Part shown: one piece after another, positions 50,132-59,339 of the stretch
How the letters are laid out: each line of letters begins with the position of its first letter
Position numbering within the stretch: the stretch's first letter is position 1
From: Firmicutes bacterium HGW-Firmicutes-9
GTDB taxonomy: Bacteria > Bacillota > Clostridia > Christensenellales > CAG-138
Reading direction: 5' to 3'
Length of the DNA: 64,000 nucleotides
Assembly: GCA_002841395.1 (NCBI GenBank)
Contig: PGZM01000006.1
Coordinates: 1-64,000, forward strand
The notes under the pieces: model-generated
Seen by the model: the letters and a program-made list of their open reading frames with translations, nothing else
What the model was told of the DNA's origin: nothing
Database searches by the model: none
Made by a program: the position numbers and the translations under genes

Positions 50132-52948
50132 ATGAAGGACATCATCATCAAAGGCGCGCGGGAGCACAACCTCAAAAACATCGATCTCGTGATTCCGCGC
50201 GACAAACTTGTCGTGCTCACCGGACTTTCCGGCAGCGGTAAGTCTAGCCTCGCGTTTGACACGATCTACGCCGAAGGCCAGCGCAGGTATGTTGAAAGCC
50301 TCTCTTCCTATGCGCGCCAGTTCCTGGGGCAGATGGAGAAACCCGACATCGACAGCATTGACGGGCTTTCTCCCGCGATTTCCATCGACCAGAAAAGCAC
50401 GAGCCACAACCCGCGCAGTACTGTCGGTACGGTCACGGAGATACACGACTATCTGCGTCTGCTTTACGCGCGCTGCGGCATTCCGCACTGCCCGGATTGC
50501 GGAAAGGTCATCGAAAAGCAGACCATCGATCAGGTGGTCGACCAGGTGCTCGCCCTGCCGGAGGACACCAAGGCGCAGATTATCGCACCCTGCGTCCGCG
50601 GAAGAAAAGGCGAACATCAGAAGTTGTTTGACGAGCTCAAGCGCGAAGGCTATGTGCGCGTGCGCGTGGACGGCACGATCTACGACATTGCGGACGTGCC
50701 CGCGCTGGATAAAAAGTTCAAGCACTCCATCGAAGCGGTTATCGACCGCATCGTGATCAAGCCCGGCATCGAAGGGAGACTTACGGACTCGCTGGAGACC
50801 GCGTTCCGCCTCGGCAACGGTCTCGCTATCGTCGCGATTGTCGACGGCGAAGAGATCCTCTTTTCGCAGAACTATGCCTGCCCGGATGACGGCACGATCA
50901 TAGAGGAACTCACGCCGCGCATGTTCTCGTTCAACAATCCGTTCGGCGCGTGTCCGACGTGTTCGGGTCTCGGCACGCTGCTCAAGATCGATCCCGATCT
51001 CGTGATTCCGGATCAGAAGCTCTCGCTCGCGCAGGGTTGCGTGAACGTCATGGGTTGGAACAGCGGCAGCAAAGGCACCATCGCCGCGATGTATTTCGAT
51101 GCGCTGACCAAGCACTACGGCGTCTCGATGAAAACGCCGTATGAGGAGCTTCCGATAGAAGTGCAGAACGCGATTCTTTACGGCACGGGCAAAGAGAAGC
51201 TGCACATCGCCTATAAAAAGGAATTCGGAAGCGGCAGCTTTGACGCTCCGTTTGAAGGCATCGCCGTCAATATGGAGCGACGCTACCGCGAGAGCACATC
51301 GGACTACAGCAAGCAGGACATCGAGCGCTTCATGACGCAGACGCCCTGCCCGGACTGCAAAGGCAAGCGCCTCAAGCGCGAAAGCCTCGCGGTCACGGTC
51401 GGCGACATCAATATCGCGGATCTGTCGGATATGCCGGTGCGCGTCGCGCGGGACTTCCTGCGCGATCTCAAGCTCGGCAAGACACAGACTATGATCGCCG
51501 AACAGATTTTGAAAGAGATCGACGCGCGGCTGGGATTCCTCGTTAACGTTGGCCTTGATTATCTGACGCTGTCGCGCTCTGCCGTGTCGCTTTCCGGCGG
51601 CGAAGCACAGCGCATCCGTCTCGCAACCCAGATCGGCAGCGGACTCATGGGAGTGCTGTATATCCTCGACGAGCCGAGCATTGGCCTGCATCAGCGCGAT
51701 AACGCGCGGCTTCTCAAAACCCTACAGCGCATGCGCGATCTCGGAAACACCCTGATTGTGGTGGAACACGACGAGGAAACAATTCGAACCGCGGATTATG
51801 TGGTGGATATCGGGCCGGGAGCAGGCGAACACGGCGGCGAAGTGGTTGCCGTCGGTACGCCGGAGGAGATCGCGGCAAACGAGAAATCGATCACCGGCGA
51901 CTATCTCAGCGGCAGAAAACGCATCGACGTTCCTGCCGTGCGCAGACCCGGCAACGGCAAATCGCTGGTGATTCGCGGCGCGCGTGCGCACAACCTGAAA
52001 AATATCGACGTGGAGATTCCGCTGGGCAAGTTCGTCTGCGTGACGGGCGTTTCCGGCAGCGGCAAATCGAGCCTCGTCAACGAGATCATCAAAAAGACGC
52101 TCCTGCGCGATCTCAACCGCGCGCATACCCGTCCCGGCGATCATGACCGCATCGAGGGCATCGACACGCTGGATAAGGTGATCGACATTGACCAGAGCCC
52201 CATCGGCCGTACGCCGAGGAGCAATCCCGCGACATACTGCGGACTGTTCGACCTGATCCGTGCGGTGTTTGCCAACACGCCGGACTCCCGCATGCGCGGC
52301 TACAACAACGGTCGCTTCAGCTTCAACGTCAAAGGCGGACGGTGCGAGGCCTGCAACGGCGACGGCATCATCAAGATCGAGATGCACTTCTTGCCGGACA
52401 TCTATGTGCCCTGTGAAGTCTGCGGCGGCAAGCGATATAATCGCGAAACGCTGGAAGTGCATTACAAGGGCAAGAACATCTACGACGTGCTGAACATGAC
52501 GGTGGAAGAAGCGCTCCGCTTCTTCAAAGCGCTGCCGAAGATCGCGCGCAAGCTGCAAACCCTCTACGACGTGGGTTTGGGCTATGTGAAGATCGGTCAG
52601 CCGAGCACGCAGCTCAGTGGCGGCGAAGCGCAGCGCGTCAAGCTCGCGACCGAGTTAAGCCGCAGGGATACGGGCCGCACGCTCTATATCCTGGACGAGC
52701 CGACGACCGGTTTGCATGTGGACGACGTAAAACGCTTGCTGGAAATCCTCCAGCGGCTCTGCGAAACGGGAAGCAGCGTACTCGTCATCGAGCACAACCT
52801 CGATGTGATCAAGTGCGCGGACCATGTGATCGACCTTGGTCCCGAAGGCGGCAACGCGGGCGGCAATATCGTCGCAGTTGGCACGCCGGAGGAAGTGGCA
52901 AAGGTCGAGGGCAGCTATACGGGACAGTTCCTGAAGGACGTGCTGTAG
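50132..52948 (+). CDS. uvrA: Excinuclease ABC subunit A
   Basis: UvrA (938 residues) recognises DNA lesions for nucleotide-excision repair. It has two ABC modules: Walker [10 protein letters not shown] (near residue 31) and GVSGSGKSS (near 640). The two signature motifs are [20 protein letters not shown] and [19 protein letters not shown]. The zinc modules are [13 protein letters not shown] (interrupted in this form), [12 protein letters not shown] and [16 protein letters not shown] 50132 follows AAAGGACTCCTC; the open frame upstream is non-coding. It is controlled by a two-box LexA promoter. uvrB and uvrC are not in the window. Confidence 0.97.
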   Translation: MKDIIIKGAREHNLKNIDLVIPRDKLVVLTGLSGSGKSSLAFDTIYAEGQRRYVESLSSYARQFLGQMEKPDIDSIDGLSPAISIDQKSTSHNPRSTVGTVTEIHDYLRLLYARCGIPHCPDCGKVIEKQTIDQVVDQVLALPEDTKAQIIAPCVRGRKGEHQKLFDELKREGYVRVRVDGTIYDIADVPALDKKFKHSIEAVIDRIVIKPGIEGRLTDSLETAFRLGNGLAIVAIVDGEEILFSQNYACPDDGTIIEELTPRMFSFNNPFGACPTCSGLGTLLKIDPDLVIPDQKLSLAQGCVNVMGWNSGSKGTIAAMYFDALTKHYGVSMKTPYEELPIEVQNAILYGTGKEKLHIAYKKEFGSGSFDAPFEGIAVNMERRYRESTSDYSKQDIERFMTQTPCPDCKGKRLKRESLAVTVGDINIADLSDMPVRVARDFLRDLKLGKTQTMIAEQILKEIDARLGFLVNVGLDYLTLSRSAVSLSGGEAQRIRLATQIGSGLMGVLYILDEPSIGLHQRDNARLLKTLQRMRDLGNTLIVVEHDEETIRTADYVVDIGPGAGEHGGEVVAVGTPEEIAANEKSITGDYLSGRKRIDVPAVRRPGNGKSLVIRGARAHNLKNIDVEIPLGKFVCVTGVSGSGKSSLVNEIIKKTLLRDLNRAHTRPGDHDRIEGIDTLDKVIDIDQSPIGRTPRSNPATYCGLFDLIRAVFANTPDSRMRGYNNGRFSFNVKGGRCEACNGDGIIKIEMHFLPDIYVPCEVCGGKRYNRETLEVHYKGKNIYDVLNMTVEEALRFFKALPKIARKLQTLYDVGLGYVKIGQPSTQLSGGEAQRVKLATELSRRDTGRTLYILDEPTTGLHVDDVKRLLEILQRLCETGSSVLVIEHNLDVIKCADHVIDLGPEGGNAGGNIVAVGTPEEVAKVEGSYTGQFLKDVL

Positions 52949-53003
52949 TGCCCAGGATATATAAAGCCGGACACAATACAATTTTGTAACAAAGCTGTGA
53001 CGA

Positions 53004-53032
53004 AACGGGGATGCGTGTTTGCGCGTCCCCGT
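53004..53032 (+). terminator. Terminator after uvrA
   Basis: ACGGGGA-TGCG-TGTT-TGCG-CG-TCCCCGT forms a strong hairpin. It overlaps the -35 region of the next promoter, so the T-run is short. Confidence 0.55.
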
Positions 53033-53065
53033 TCGTATTATATAATGCAGTTGCCAAATATTTGG
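53018..53065 (+). promoter_or_regulatory. YdcF-gene promoter with palindrome at +1
   Basis: TTTGCG (53018-53023) and TATAAT (53041-53046) are 17 bp apart. The perfect 12-bp palindrome CCAAATATTTGG (53054-53065), within GCCAAA-N7-TTTGGC, starts at about +1. Confidence 0.6.
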
Positions 53066-53127
53066 TTTGGCAGAAGAACCGAATCCACCCGCTGATGAAC
53101 CGCATCGGCTTTTGAAAGGAAGAATTC

Positions 53128-53976
53128 ATGTATACCAGATGGAGACTCTATATCTTAGCCGTATTTCTCGTCGTGATCGGCGTGCTGCTGGTCGGCTGCC
53201 ATATCTGGCGGAAGCGCGGACATCAGTTCAGCGCATTACGCGAGGTGTTTCTCATCCTGGGCGTGGTGCTGATCGTCGAGACGCTGATCGTCTCCACGCT
53301 CTCCAACTATAACCTTGGTGTGATCCTGCCCGCGTTCTTCGGCGTACCGCTCGTGTTTCTCGCGCTGGTGCTGCCGCACATGGACAAAGGCTTTCTGCTG
53401 TTTCTCAAGTGGCTGATCGCTGCGTGCTACGCCGTCGCCATCGGTATCTTCCTCGTGTGCGGATTTTTGATGATCCGCGCGAGCAGTCAGGGTGAGAAGG
53501 TGGAGGCGGATGCGGTGATCGTGCTCGGCGCCGCGGTGCACGGGGACAAGGTCACGTGGGTGCTCGAAAACCGGCTCAACACCGCGATGGAATATCTAGA
53601 GGCGCACCCGAACGCCATCTGCGTGGTTTCCGGCGGACAGGGCGCGGGCGAATCCGTCACCGAAGGCTCGGCGATGAAGAAGTATATGGTCGACCGCGGG
53701 ATGGATGCCGACCGCATCTATACCGAGGAGAAGGCTAAGAACACCATGGAAAACTTTGAGTATTCCAAGGTGATCATCGACGAAGTCGTCGGCAACGACG
53801 CGCGCATCGTGTTTGTGACCACAAACTTCCATGTCTACCGCGCGGGTCAGGTAGCGCGCGAACAGGGCGTCAACGCCGTCGGCATTCCGGCGGAGGACGT
53901 CTGGTATCTGCGGCTCAACAACTTCCTGCGGGAATGCGTCGGCATCTGCGTCTACGCGCTCCGCGGTGATATCTGA
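53128..53976 (+). CDS. YdcF-family membrane protein (DUF218)
   Basis: The 282-residue protein has four or five N-terminal membrane segments (residues 5-120). The DUF218 domain carries DAVIVLGAAVHGDKVTWVL, CVVSGGQGAGE, the SEG-like VTEGSAMKKYMVDRG, and then FVTTNFHVYRAGQVAREQG. SanA/ElyC/YdcF relatives act at the envelope, some in carrier-lipid or barrier functions. The start follows GAAAGGAAGAATTC. It is followed by an exported hydrolase gene 27 bp away and then uppP, a lipid-carrier enzyme, giving an envelope theme. Confidence 0.88.
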   Translation: MYTRWRLYILAVFLVVIGVLLVGCHIWRKRGHQFSALREVFLILGVVLIVETLIVSTLSNYNLGVILPAFFGVPLVFLALVLPHMDKGFLLFLKWLIAACYAVAIGIFLVCGFLMIRASSQGEKVEADAVIVLGAAVHGDKVTWVLENRLNTAMEYLEAHPNAICVVSGGQGAGESVTEGSAMKKYMVDRGMDADRIYTEEKAKNTMENFEYSKVIIDEVVGNDARIVFVTTNFHVYRAGQVAREQGVNAVGIPAEDVWYLRLNNFLRECVGICVYALRGDI

Positions 53977-54003
53977 TCGATTTTTTACGCAGGGGGGATA
54001 TGC

Positions 54004-54915
54004 GTGAAACAGGATCAAACATTAAATGACAATAAGAAAACGAGTAAAGCCGCGCGCATGCTCCGCACGCTGGGGATCATCCTGCTGTGCCTTGTGCTTG
54101 CGCTCTATGTGCTCTTTCCCGTGACGATGGGCGCGATTGCCTCCTTGCGCAGCACGCAGAAAGCCGAGCTGCCACCGGATGGGTTTGAGGCGGTTACGCT
54201 CACGGCGGAAGACGGCACAGTGCTTGCCTGCTGGTATGCGTCGGGTGAAAACGGCGCGGCGATCATCCTTGTCCACGGAGCAAAGAGCAACCTTGCCTCA
54301 CTGACGCAGCACGCGATGTTTTTACGCGAAGCGGGCTATGGTGTTCTCGCGCTGACGTTGCGCGGGCATGGCGGCAGCGGCGGGCGCGGCAACGCGTTCG
54401 GCTGGCAATGCGGACAGGATGTCGCGGCAGCGGTGGACTTCCTTCAGTTGCAGGGCGTCGAGCGCAGCGGCGCACTCGGGCTATCGATGGGTTCGGAAGT
54501 GCTGCTCGGAAGCGCGGCGGACGAGCCTGCGATTGCCGCAATCGTTGCGGACGGCGCGAGCCAGCGTTCACTTGCCGACTATCTGGTGCCGGAGAGCAAC
54601 CGCTCACTCTGGCACAGCTGGACGACGCGGCTGATGTACGCCTCCGTGCGCCTCTTTACCGGGCAGACGCCGCCAGAGCGGACGCTGCTTTTGTCGATTA
54701 CCGATGCAAAGGACACGCGTTTTCTCCTTATCGCGGCGGAAACCGTGGAAAAAGAGCCGCTGTTTGGCGGACTGTATCACGATGCCGTACCGGAGCGTTC
54801 CGCGCTTTGGGTCGTTCCGAACACGGGACATACGCAGGGGCTGACGACCGCGCGGGAGGAATATGTATCGCGCGTTATCGCGTTTTTCAACGACACACTG
54901 CTCATAAAAGAATAA
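54004..54915 (+). CDS. Membrane-anchored alpha/beta hydrolase (second type)
   Basis: This 303-residue protein has one N-terminal membrane anchor (about 19-42). The hydrolase fold shows ILVHGAKSNLASLTQHAMFL, LTLRGHGGSGGR, the nucleophile elbow GLSMGSEVLLG (serine near 161) and the histidine in NTGHTQGL. It starts with GTG after GGGGGGATATGC. The expected active site is extracytoplasmic. It is close behind the YdcF gene and probably co-transcribed. The substrate is unknown. Confidence 0.82.
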   Translation: MKQDQTLNDNKKTSKAARMLRTLGIILLCLVLALYVLFPVTMGAIASLRSTQKAELPPDGFEAVTLTAEDGTVLACWYASGENGAAIILVHGAKSNLASLTQHAMFLREAGYGVLALTLRGHGGSGGRGNAFGWQCGQDVAAAVDFLQLQGVERSGALGLSMGSEVLLGSAADEPAIAAIVADGASQRSLADYLVPESNRSLWHSWTTRLMYASVRLFTGQTPPERTLLLSITDAKDTRFLLIAAETVEKEPLFGGLYHDAVPERSALWVVPNTGHTQGLTTAREEYVSRVIAFFNDTLLIKE

Positions 54916-54949
54916 CGAAACCAACGATATATACGCGCGGCTTGCGCGC

Positions 54950-54978
54950 TTGCGATTTGCACGCTCCGCGTGTATGAT
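54950..54978 (+). promoter_or_regulatory. uppP promoter
   Basis: TTGCGA (54950-54955) and TATGAT (54973-54978) are 17 bp apart, about 40 bp before the uppP ATG. Confidence 0.6.
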
Positions 54979-55018
54979 GTACGGGAATATTTAAGAATAC
55001 TGGGTAGATGAGGTTGTT

Positions 55019-55855
55019 ATGACGATTTGGATTGCGATGCTGCTGGGATTTGTACAGGGGGTTGCCGAGTTTCTGCCGATCAGCAGCAGCGGGCACCTGC
55101 TCCTGATCCAGAAGATGTTTGGCATTTCGGAAGGCGCGATGTTTTTCACCGTGATGCTGCATCTTGCGACGCTTGTCGCGGTATTCATCGTCTATTGGCC
55201 GACGCTGATCGAGCTGATCAAAAAGCCGTTTCAAAAGACGGTCGGGCTGTTGATCATCGCCACGGTTCCCGCCGTTCTAATCGCGGTGCTTTCCAAGATG
55301 ATCGCGCCCGTCGAAGCGTTCTTTGACGCGGCGGATGCGGGACAGTATCTCGGCTTCGGGTTTCTGCTCACATCGCTTCTGCTGTTCATCAGCGACAATG
55401 TTCGCCACACGAGAGTGAATGAAGACGGCGAGAAGGTGGAGATCAAGGGCAAGAAGATGAAGAGCATGCGGGTAACCGATGCGCTCGTCATCGGCTGCAT
55501 GCAGGGCGTCGGCGTATTACCCGGCGTTTCCCGCTCGGGCAGCACGATCTCCGGCGCGCTCTTTTCGGGGCTGAGCCGCAAGACCGCTGCGGACTTCTCG
55601 TTTTTGATGTCGATTCCCGCGATCATCGGCGGCGCGATTTTCGAAGTGCCGGAAGCGATCAAAACGGGTCTTGGGGATATGCACTGGACGACGCTGGTCG
55701 CGGGCATGCTGGTCGCGGGTATCACGGGATATTTCGCGATCAAGATCATGATCAACGCGATCAAGAAGAAAAAGCTGCTAGGGTTTGTGATCTACACCGC
55801 CGTGCTTGGCGCGCTGGTGTTGGTCGATCAGTTTGTAACGCACTTTTTTCTTTAA
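55019..55855 (+). CDS. uppP: Undecaprenyl-diphosphatase UppP (BacA type)
   Basis: The 278-residue membrane enzyme recycles undecaprenyl pyrophosphate to the monophosphate carrier used for peptidoglycan. Both catalytic regions are present: QGVAEFLPISSSGHL (residues 15-29) and LPGVSRSGSTISGAL (near 165-180), with about eight membrane segments. Extra copies confer bacitracin tolerance in many bacteria. It has its own promoter and a strong terminator. An acidic and lysine-rich cytoplasmic loop near 140-155 is typical of Gram-positive forms. Confidence 0.96.
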   Translation: MTIWIAMLLGFVQGVAEFLPISSSGHLLLIQKMFGISEGAMFFTVMLHLATLVAVFIVYWPTLIELIKKPFQKTVGLLIIATVPAVLIAVLSKMIAPVEAFFDAADAGQYLGFGFLLTSLLLFISDNVRHTRVNEDGEKVEIKGKKMKSMRVTDALVIGCMQGVGVLPGVSRSGSTISGALFSGLSRKTAADFSFLMSIPAIIGGAIFEVPEAIKTGLGDMHWTTLVAGMLVAGITGYFAIKIMINAIKKKKLLGFVIYTAVLGALVLVDQFVTHFFL

Positions 55856-55869
55856 ACAGTTTGTGATAA

Positions 55870-55898
55870 AAACCGGCGGGGAGTTCCCCGCCGGTTTT
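55870..55898. terminator. Bidirectional terminator
   Basis: AAACCGGCGGGGA-GT-TCCCCGCCGGTTT is a perfect 13-bp hairpin with T at both ends. It sits between convergent uppP and the acetyltransferase gene. Confidence 0.9.
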
Positions 55899-55914
55899 GT
55901 GTTACTTGCGTTTG

Positions 55915-56460
55915 TTATTCTTTTCTTGGCTCTGGTTCCTTCAGCAAAAATCCTACACATCGTACTTCTTCCAACGGGATCTCGATTGTCTCCGTCTGCC
56001 GCTTGCCGTCGCGCAGAAGTCCCTGCGATTCGTAAAACGAGATTGCGCGGAGATTCTCCTCCAATACCCAGCAGCAGATGCGCAGAAACCCCGCATTTGC
56101 GGAGGTACGCTTGAGAAAATCGAGCAACATGCTGCCGTAGCCTTTGCGCCAAACCGAAGGCAAAAAATAGAAGAAACTGAACTCGGCTGCGTCCGGCATG
56201 TCGTCGTTTCGCGCGCGGTGCAAGCTCGCGGCACCCACAGGAACGCCGTCTTCGCAGAGCACGAAATAGCGCATGTGCGAAACGCGTGCCAGACCTTCGC
56301 GCAATCGCATTTCTTTTTTTTCGACCTGCATTCGATCCAGATAACTTTGCGGAATGATGCCGGCATACGCCGCCTTCCACGCTTCGTTGATAATGTTTGC
56401 GATGGCGGGGATATCCGCGTCTGTCGCCTGCCGGATCTCGATGGTCGGCTGTTGCGGCAT
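55915..56460 (-). CDS. GNAT-family N-acetyltransferase
   Basis: This 181-residue protein begins IEIRQATDADIPAIANIINEAWKAAYAGIIP, the usual GNAT opening with the AYxGIIP segment. The acetyl-CoA loop is LPSVWRKGYGSMLLD (near 110-124), followed by CCWVLEENLRAISFYESQG. The acceptor is unknown. The gene lies 41 bp after the first of two duplicated small membrane proteins and is likely in the same transcript. Confidence 0.85.
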   Translation of the reverse strand: MPQQPTIEIRQATDADIPAIANIINEAWKAAYAGIIPQSYLDRMQVEKKEMRLREGLARVSHMRYFVLCEDGVPVGAASLHRARNDDMPDAAEFSFFYFLPSVWRKGYGSMLLDFLKRTSANAGFLRICCWVLEENLRAISFYESQGLLRDGKRQTETIEIPLEEVRCVGFLLKEPEPRKE

Positions 56461-56501
56461 TATTCCCGCCTCCTTTCACAGACAACGTGCCGGAAAGCAC
56501 A

Positions 56502-57008
56502 TTACCGTTTCTTCTGAATCACTTCCAGATTTTCGATCTCCAGATCGGTATACTTCGCGATCAACTCCGGCAGTCCTTTGCGGTATTGCAGACCGAAGGC
56601 ACGGGAATTGAAGCCAGAGCGTGCGACAATGGTTTTCGGCTCCTCGTCTGCAAAGAAGCAAAGATACTCACCGGTTGAAAGCTGACCAGGCGCATCAGGA
56701 TTGATTGAAATGCGTTTCACTTCGTTCCATGATAAGTGATAATCTACTTGTCGCGACTTGTAGGTAAGGCCGGACGCATCCATGTGGAGACGCAGACTGC
56801 CGAAATTATAGAATTCAAAGTAGAGAGGAATCACAATCGCAACACAAAGCAGGGTCAGTTGAATTAGGCGAACACCGGGCATAGAGTCATACATTTGATA
56901 TGGGCCGATATCAAATAGCAGCAAAAGAAAAAAAGGAATTGCAAGCAACTCAATGCCAAGATAAATGAACCATGTTACTCGGGGAGAGACCACACGAAAA
57001 TTCATACC
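56502..57008 (-). CDS. Small membrane protein with PH-like domain, paralogue A
   Basis: The 168-residue protein begins MNFRVVSPRVTWFIYLGIEL and has two N-terminal membrane segments (about 10-35 and 45-68). A beta-rich domain with YHLSWNEVKRISINPDAPG then resembles YcxB/PH-type modules by eye. It ends with a segment, GLQYRKGLPELIAKYTDLEI and beyond, that is identical to paralogue B over about 28 residues. ATG 57008 follows GGAG; three codons earlier is an alternative. Function unknown. Confidence 0.7.
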   Translation of the reverse strand, partial: GMNFRVVSPRVTWFIYLGIELLAIPFFLLLLFDIGPYQMYDSMPGVRLIQLTLLCVAIVIPLYFEFYNFGSLRLHMDASGLTYKSRQVDYHLSWNEVKRISINPDAPGQLSTGEYLCFFADEEPKTIVARSGFNSRAFGLQYRKGLPELIAKYTDLEIENLEVIQKKR

Positions 57009-57041
57009 GTTCTCCATCCAATAAATGCTTCGATAGAAAGT

Positions 57042-57548
57042 TCAACGATGTTTCTTCTGAATCACTTCCAGATTTTCGATCTCCAGATCGGTATACTTCG
57101 CGATCAACTCCGGCAATCCTTTGCGGTATTGCAGGCCGAAGGCGCGTTCGTAAAACTCGGTTTTGCCGGTTACCTGCCGCGGCTCTTCATCCGCATAAAA
57201 CACCACATAGCTCCGCTTGGAGATCCGCCCGTACAGATCGGGCGAGAGTACGACGCGCTGCACTTCATCCCATGATAGGCGATAGCGAATTCTGCGGTTC
57301 TGGTAGCCTATGCCGCGTTTGCTAAACAGAAACCGCAGTGAACCGAATCCAAACAGCTCCACGCCCACGGGCAGCAGGATAAACAGCGCAACCACGCCGA
57401 GCAGTGAGTACTGCAAAAGCTGCATCACGGAAAAATAGCGGTATGGCGTGAGGTTACGCCATACCAGCAGAAAAAACAGGATCGCGAATACTTCGACCAT
57501 CGCATACTTCACGATGGTTTCGCGCGGAGAAACAACGCGGAGTTTCAT
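57042..57548 (-). CDS. Small membrane protein with PH-like domain, paralogue B
   Basis: The 168-residue paralogue of the next gene has the same plan: MKLRVVSPRETIVKYAMVEV, two membrane segments, then RYRLSWDEVQRVVLSPDLYG, then the shared C-terminus. The last roughly 87 bp of the two genes differ at only three positions, while the rest has drifted widely. This indicates gene conversion or strong local constraint at the end. The genes are 33 bp apart on one strand. Confidence 0.7.
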   Translation of the reverse strand: MKLRVVSPRETIVKYAMVEVFAILFFLLVWRNLTPYRYFSVMQLLQYSLLGVVALFILLPVGVELFGFGSLRFLFSKRGIGYQNRRIRYRLSWDEVQRVVLSPDLYGRISKRSYVVFYADEEPRQVTGKTEFYERAFGLQYRKGLPELIAKYTDLEIENLEVIQKKHR

Positions 57549-57588
57549 GAAAGACAAGCCTTTCTGACGAATATGGAAACCTTGCGCT

Positions 57589-58794
57589 TTATGCCGCGGA
57601 AGGCGGAATCGCCTTTGCTTTCTTGGGTTCGACTTCGATCTCTCCAGCCTTGATCAGAGAATACTTTGTGATGATGGGGCCAACGAGTTCGTAGATCAGC
57701 GTCGCGCAGAGGATAACCGCCTGAATGGAAGCGCCATATTCCGGAAGCTCCTTCACGACCAGCTGCGCAATACCGATTGCGACGCCGGCCTGCGGAATCA
57801 GCGACAAACCCAAATACTTTCGTATCTTATGCGATGTTTTCGAAATCGTACAGCCGATATAAGCGCCGCTGTATTTTCCGATGACGCGCGCAAGAATATA
57901 AACCACGCCGATCAATCCCAAAGAAGGCAGAACGGCCAGATTCAACTCCGCGCCGGAGAGCACAAAAAACAGCATGAACAGCGGCGGTGTCCAGGAATCC
58001 GCCTGTTCCAACGTCTGAACTGCGTCGTCACGCAGGTTCACATAGGTGGCTCCGATTGCCATGCAAAGAAGAAGATGCGAAAGCTCAAACTGCTGCGCAA
58101 TTCCGACGCCCAGTAGAACGGCCGCGATGCTGATGATCAGGCGGTTGCTCCGGCTGAGGAAAAAGCGGTTGGAGATGGCCACGACAACGCCGATGACCGC
58201 GCCGACGCCGAGAGAGAGCAGGATCTCCAGCAACGGGCTGACGACGGTCGCCATGAAGTTGAACGCTTCGCCGTTTTGAATCATCTTCGCGACAGAGACC
58301 GACAGCGCATATGCCATTAAGCCGATGGCATCATCCATTGCAACGACGGGAAGCAGGGTGCTGGTCAGCTCGCCCTTTGCGCGATACTGACGCACCACGA
58401 GCAGGGTGGCAGCCGGCGCGGTAGCCGCGGCAATTGCGCCGAAGCAAAGCGCCATCGGAACCGGAAATCCGAGCGCAATCAACACGACGTCGACCACGAT
58501 GACGGCGCCGAGCGCTTCGCATGCGGTGATGACGAGAATCTTGCTGCCGATGGCTTTCAGGTGCGCGAGCTTAAACTCGCTGCCGATGGAAAACGCGATA
58601 AAACCGAGCGCTGCGACGGTGATGACATCCAGCGCCGCAAGCGAATTTTCCGAAATGAGCTTAAAACAATAGGGTCCGATTAAAAGACCGGCGATCAGAT
58701 ACCCGGTAACATTGGGCATCTTCACCAGTTTGACGACACGCGTAAGCAGAAGGCCCGCTATCATAGCGAGCGCAATGGATAATAGCGTATGCAT
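57589..58794 (-). CDS. Cation:proton antiporter, CPA2 (KefB/NapA-like)
   Basis: The 401-residue transporter has about twelve membrane segments. It opens MHTLLSIALAMIAGLLLTRV with LVKMPNVTGYLIAGLLIGPY, typical of monovalent cation:proton antiporters-2. The ion-site region is FGAIAAATAPAATLLVV, followed by VAMDDAIGLMAYAL, which holds the adjacent acidic residues. There is no C-terminal TrkA-N domain, so regulation may come from the PII-like protein encoded just upstream, whose stop overlaps this start (TAATG). Confidence 0.88.
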   Translation of the reverse strand: MHTLLSIALAMIAGLLLTRVVKLVKMPNVTGYLIAGLLIGPYCFKLISENSLAALDVITVAALGFIAFSIGSEFKLAHLKAIGSKILVITACEALGAVIVVDVVLIALGFPVPMALCFGAIAAATAPAATLLVVRQYRAKGELTSTLLPVVAMDDAIGLMAYALSVSVAKMIQNGEAFNFMATVVSPLLEILLSLGVGAVIGVVVAISNRFFLSRSNRLIISIAAVLLGVGIAQQFELSHLLLCMAIGATYVNLRDDAVQTLEQADSWTPPLFMLFFVLSGAELNLAVLPSLGLIGVVYILARVIGKYSGAYIGCTISKTSHKIRKYLGLSLIPQAGVAIGIAQLVVKELPEYGASIQAVILCATLIYELVGPIITKYSLIKAGEIEVEPKKAKAIPPSAA

Positions 58795-59138
58795 TATTTG
58801 TGTGAAACTCCTTCCCAATTCATGACAGGAACGGTAAAGAAGATTCCGGTATTGGGATTGTGCAGATCTCCCGCCACTGTGTGGATGATCTCTTTTACTT
58901 TCGGGACGTCCTCGTCCTTGAGTACGATCATGATCATCTTATTGGTCTGGCGGCAGGGATTGATGAACTGGCGAAGCGAGCCGAAGATCGGTGCGTCGTC
59001 TGCGTTGCAGGCGCTCAGTGTGGTGAGCATGCCCTGGCAATCGACAACGGAAGCGCCCTGAAACCCGGCTTCCAGCATTTTGGTGAAGATCGGGGTTACA
59101 CTTTCTTCCTGTGGCGTAATGTGAACGAATAACTGCAT
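58794..59138 (-). CDS. PII-like signalling protein
   Basis: This 114-residue protein has the ferredoxin-like PII fold in outline: MQLFVHITPQEESVTPIFTK, VLKDEDVPKVKEIIHTVAGD and the terminal NTGIFFTVPVMNWEGV, similar to the GxGKIFV strand of PII trimers. The T-loop region (ACNADDAPIFGSLRQF) lacks the uridylylated tyrosine pattern of GlnB. PII-like proteins encoded with transporters usually gate them in response to nucleotides. The overlap with the antiporter gene supports that pairing. The ligand is unknown. Confidence 0.8.
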   Translation of the reverse strand: MQLFVHITPQEESVTPIFTKMLEAGFQGASVVDCQGMLTTLSACNADDAPIFGSLRQFINPCRQTNKMIMIVLKDEDVPKVKEIIHTVAGDLHNPNTGIFFTVPVMNWEGVSHK

Positions 59139-59248
59139 AACATAGTCTCCTTACTTTAGGTTTCGGAGCGGTCAAGAAAGGCAGGCAGAAGTTCTGTTTG
59201 CCAAAGCATTTCGCCGGGAAACCAGATGTGCGAATCTGAAACATAGTG

Positions 59249-59277
59249 AAGTTACGCCTATTTATGCAGAATGTCAA
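59249..59277 (-). promoter_or_regulatory. Promoter of the PII-like/antiporter operon
   Basis: On the minus strand TTGACA (59272-59277) and TAACTT (59249-59254) are 17 bp apart. A hairpin GCGCACGT-AGATTAT-ACGTGCGT just upstream (59280-59304) follows yhaM and may end its transcript. Confidence 0.6.
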
Positions 59278-59339
59278 GGACGCACGTATAATCTACGTGC
59301 GCCCACAGCTTATTAACGTATTCGTAACAAGTTTTTGTG

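Noticed and set aside
50099-51691. 530-codon open frame opposite uvrA
   Set aside because: Antisense shadow of uvrA; the conserved ABC motifs are on the plus strand and the frame has no initiation signal.
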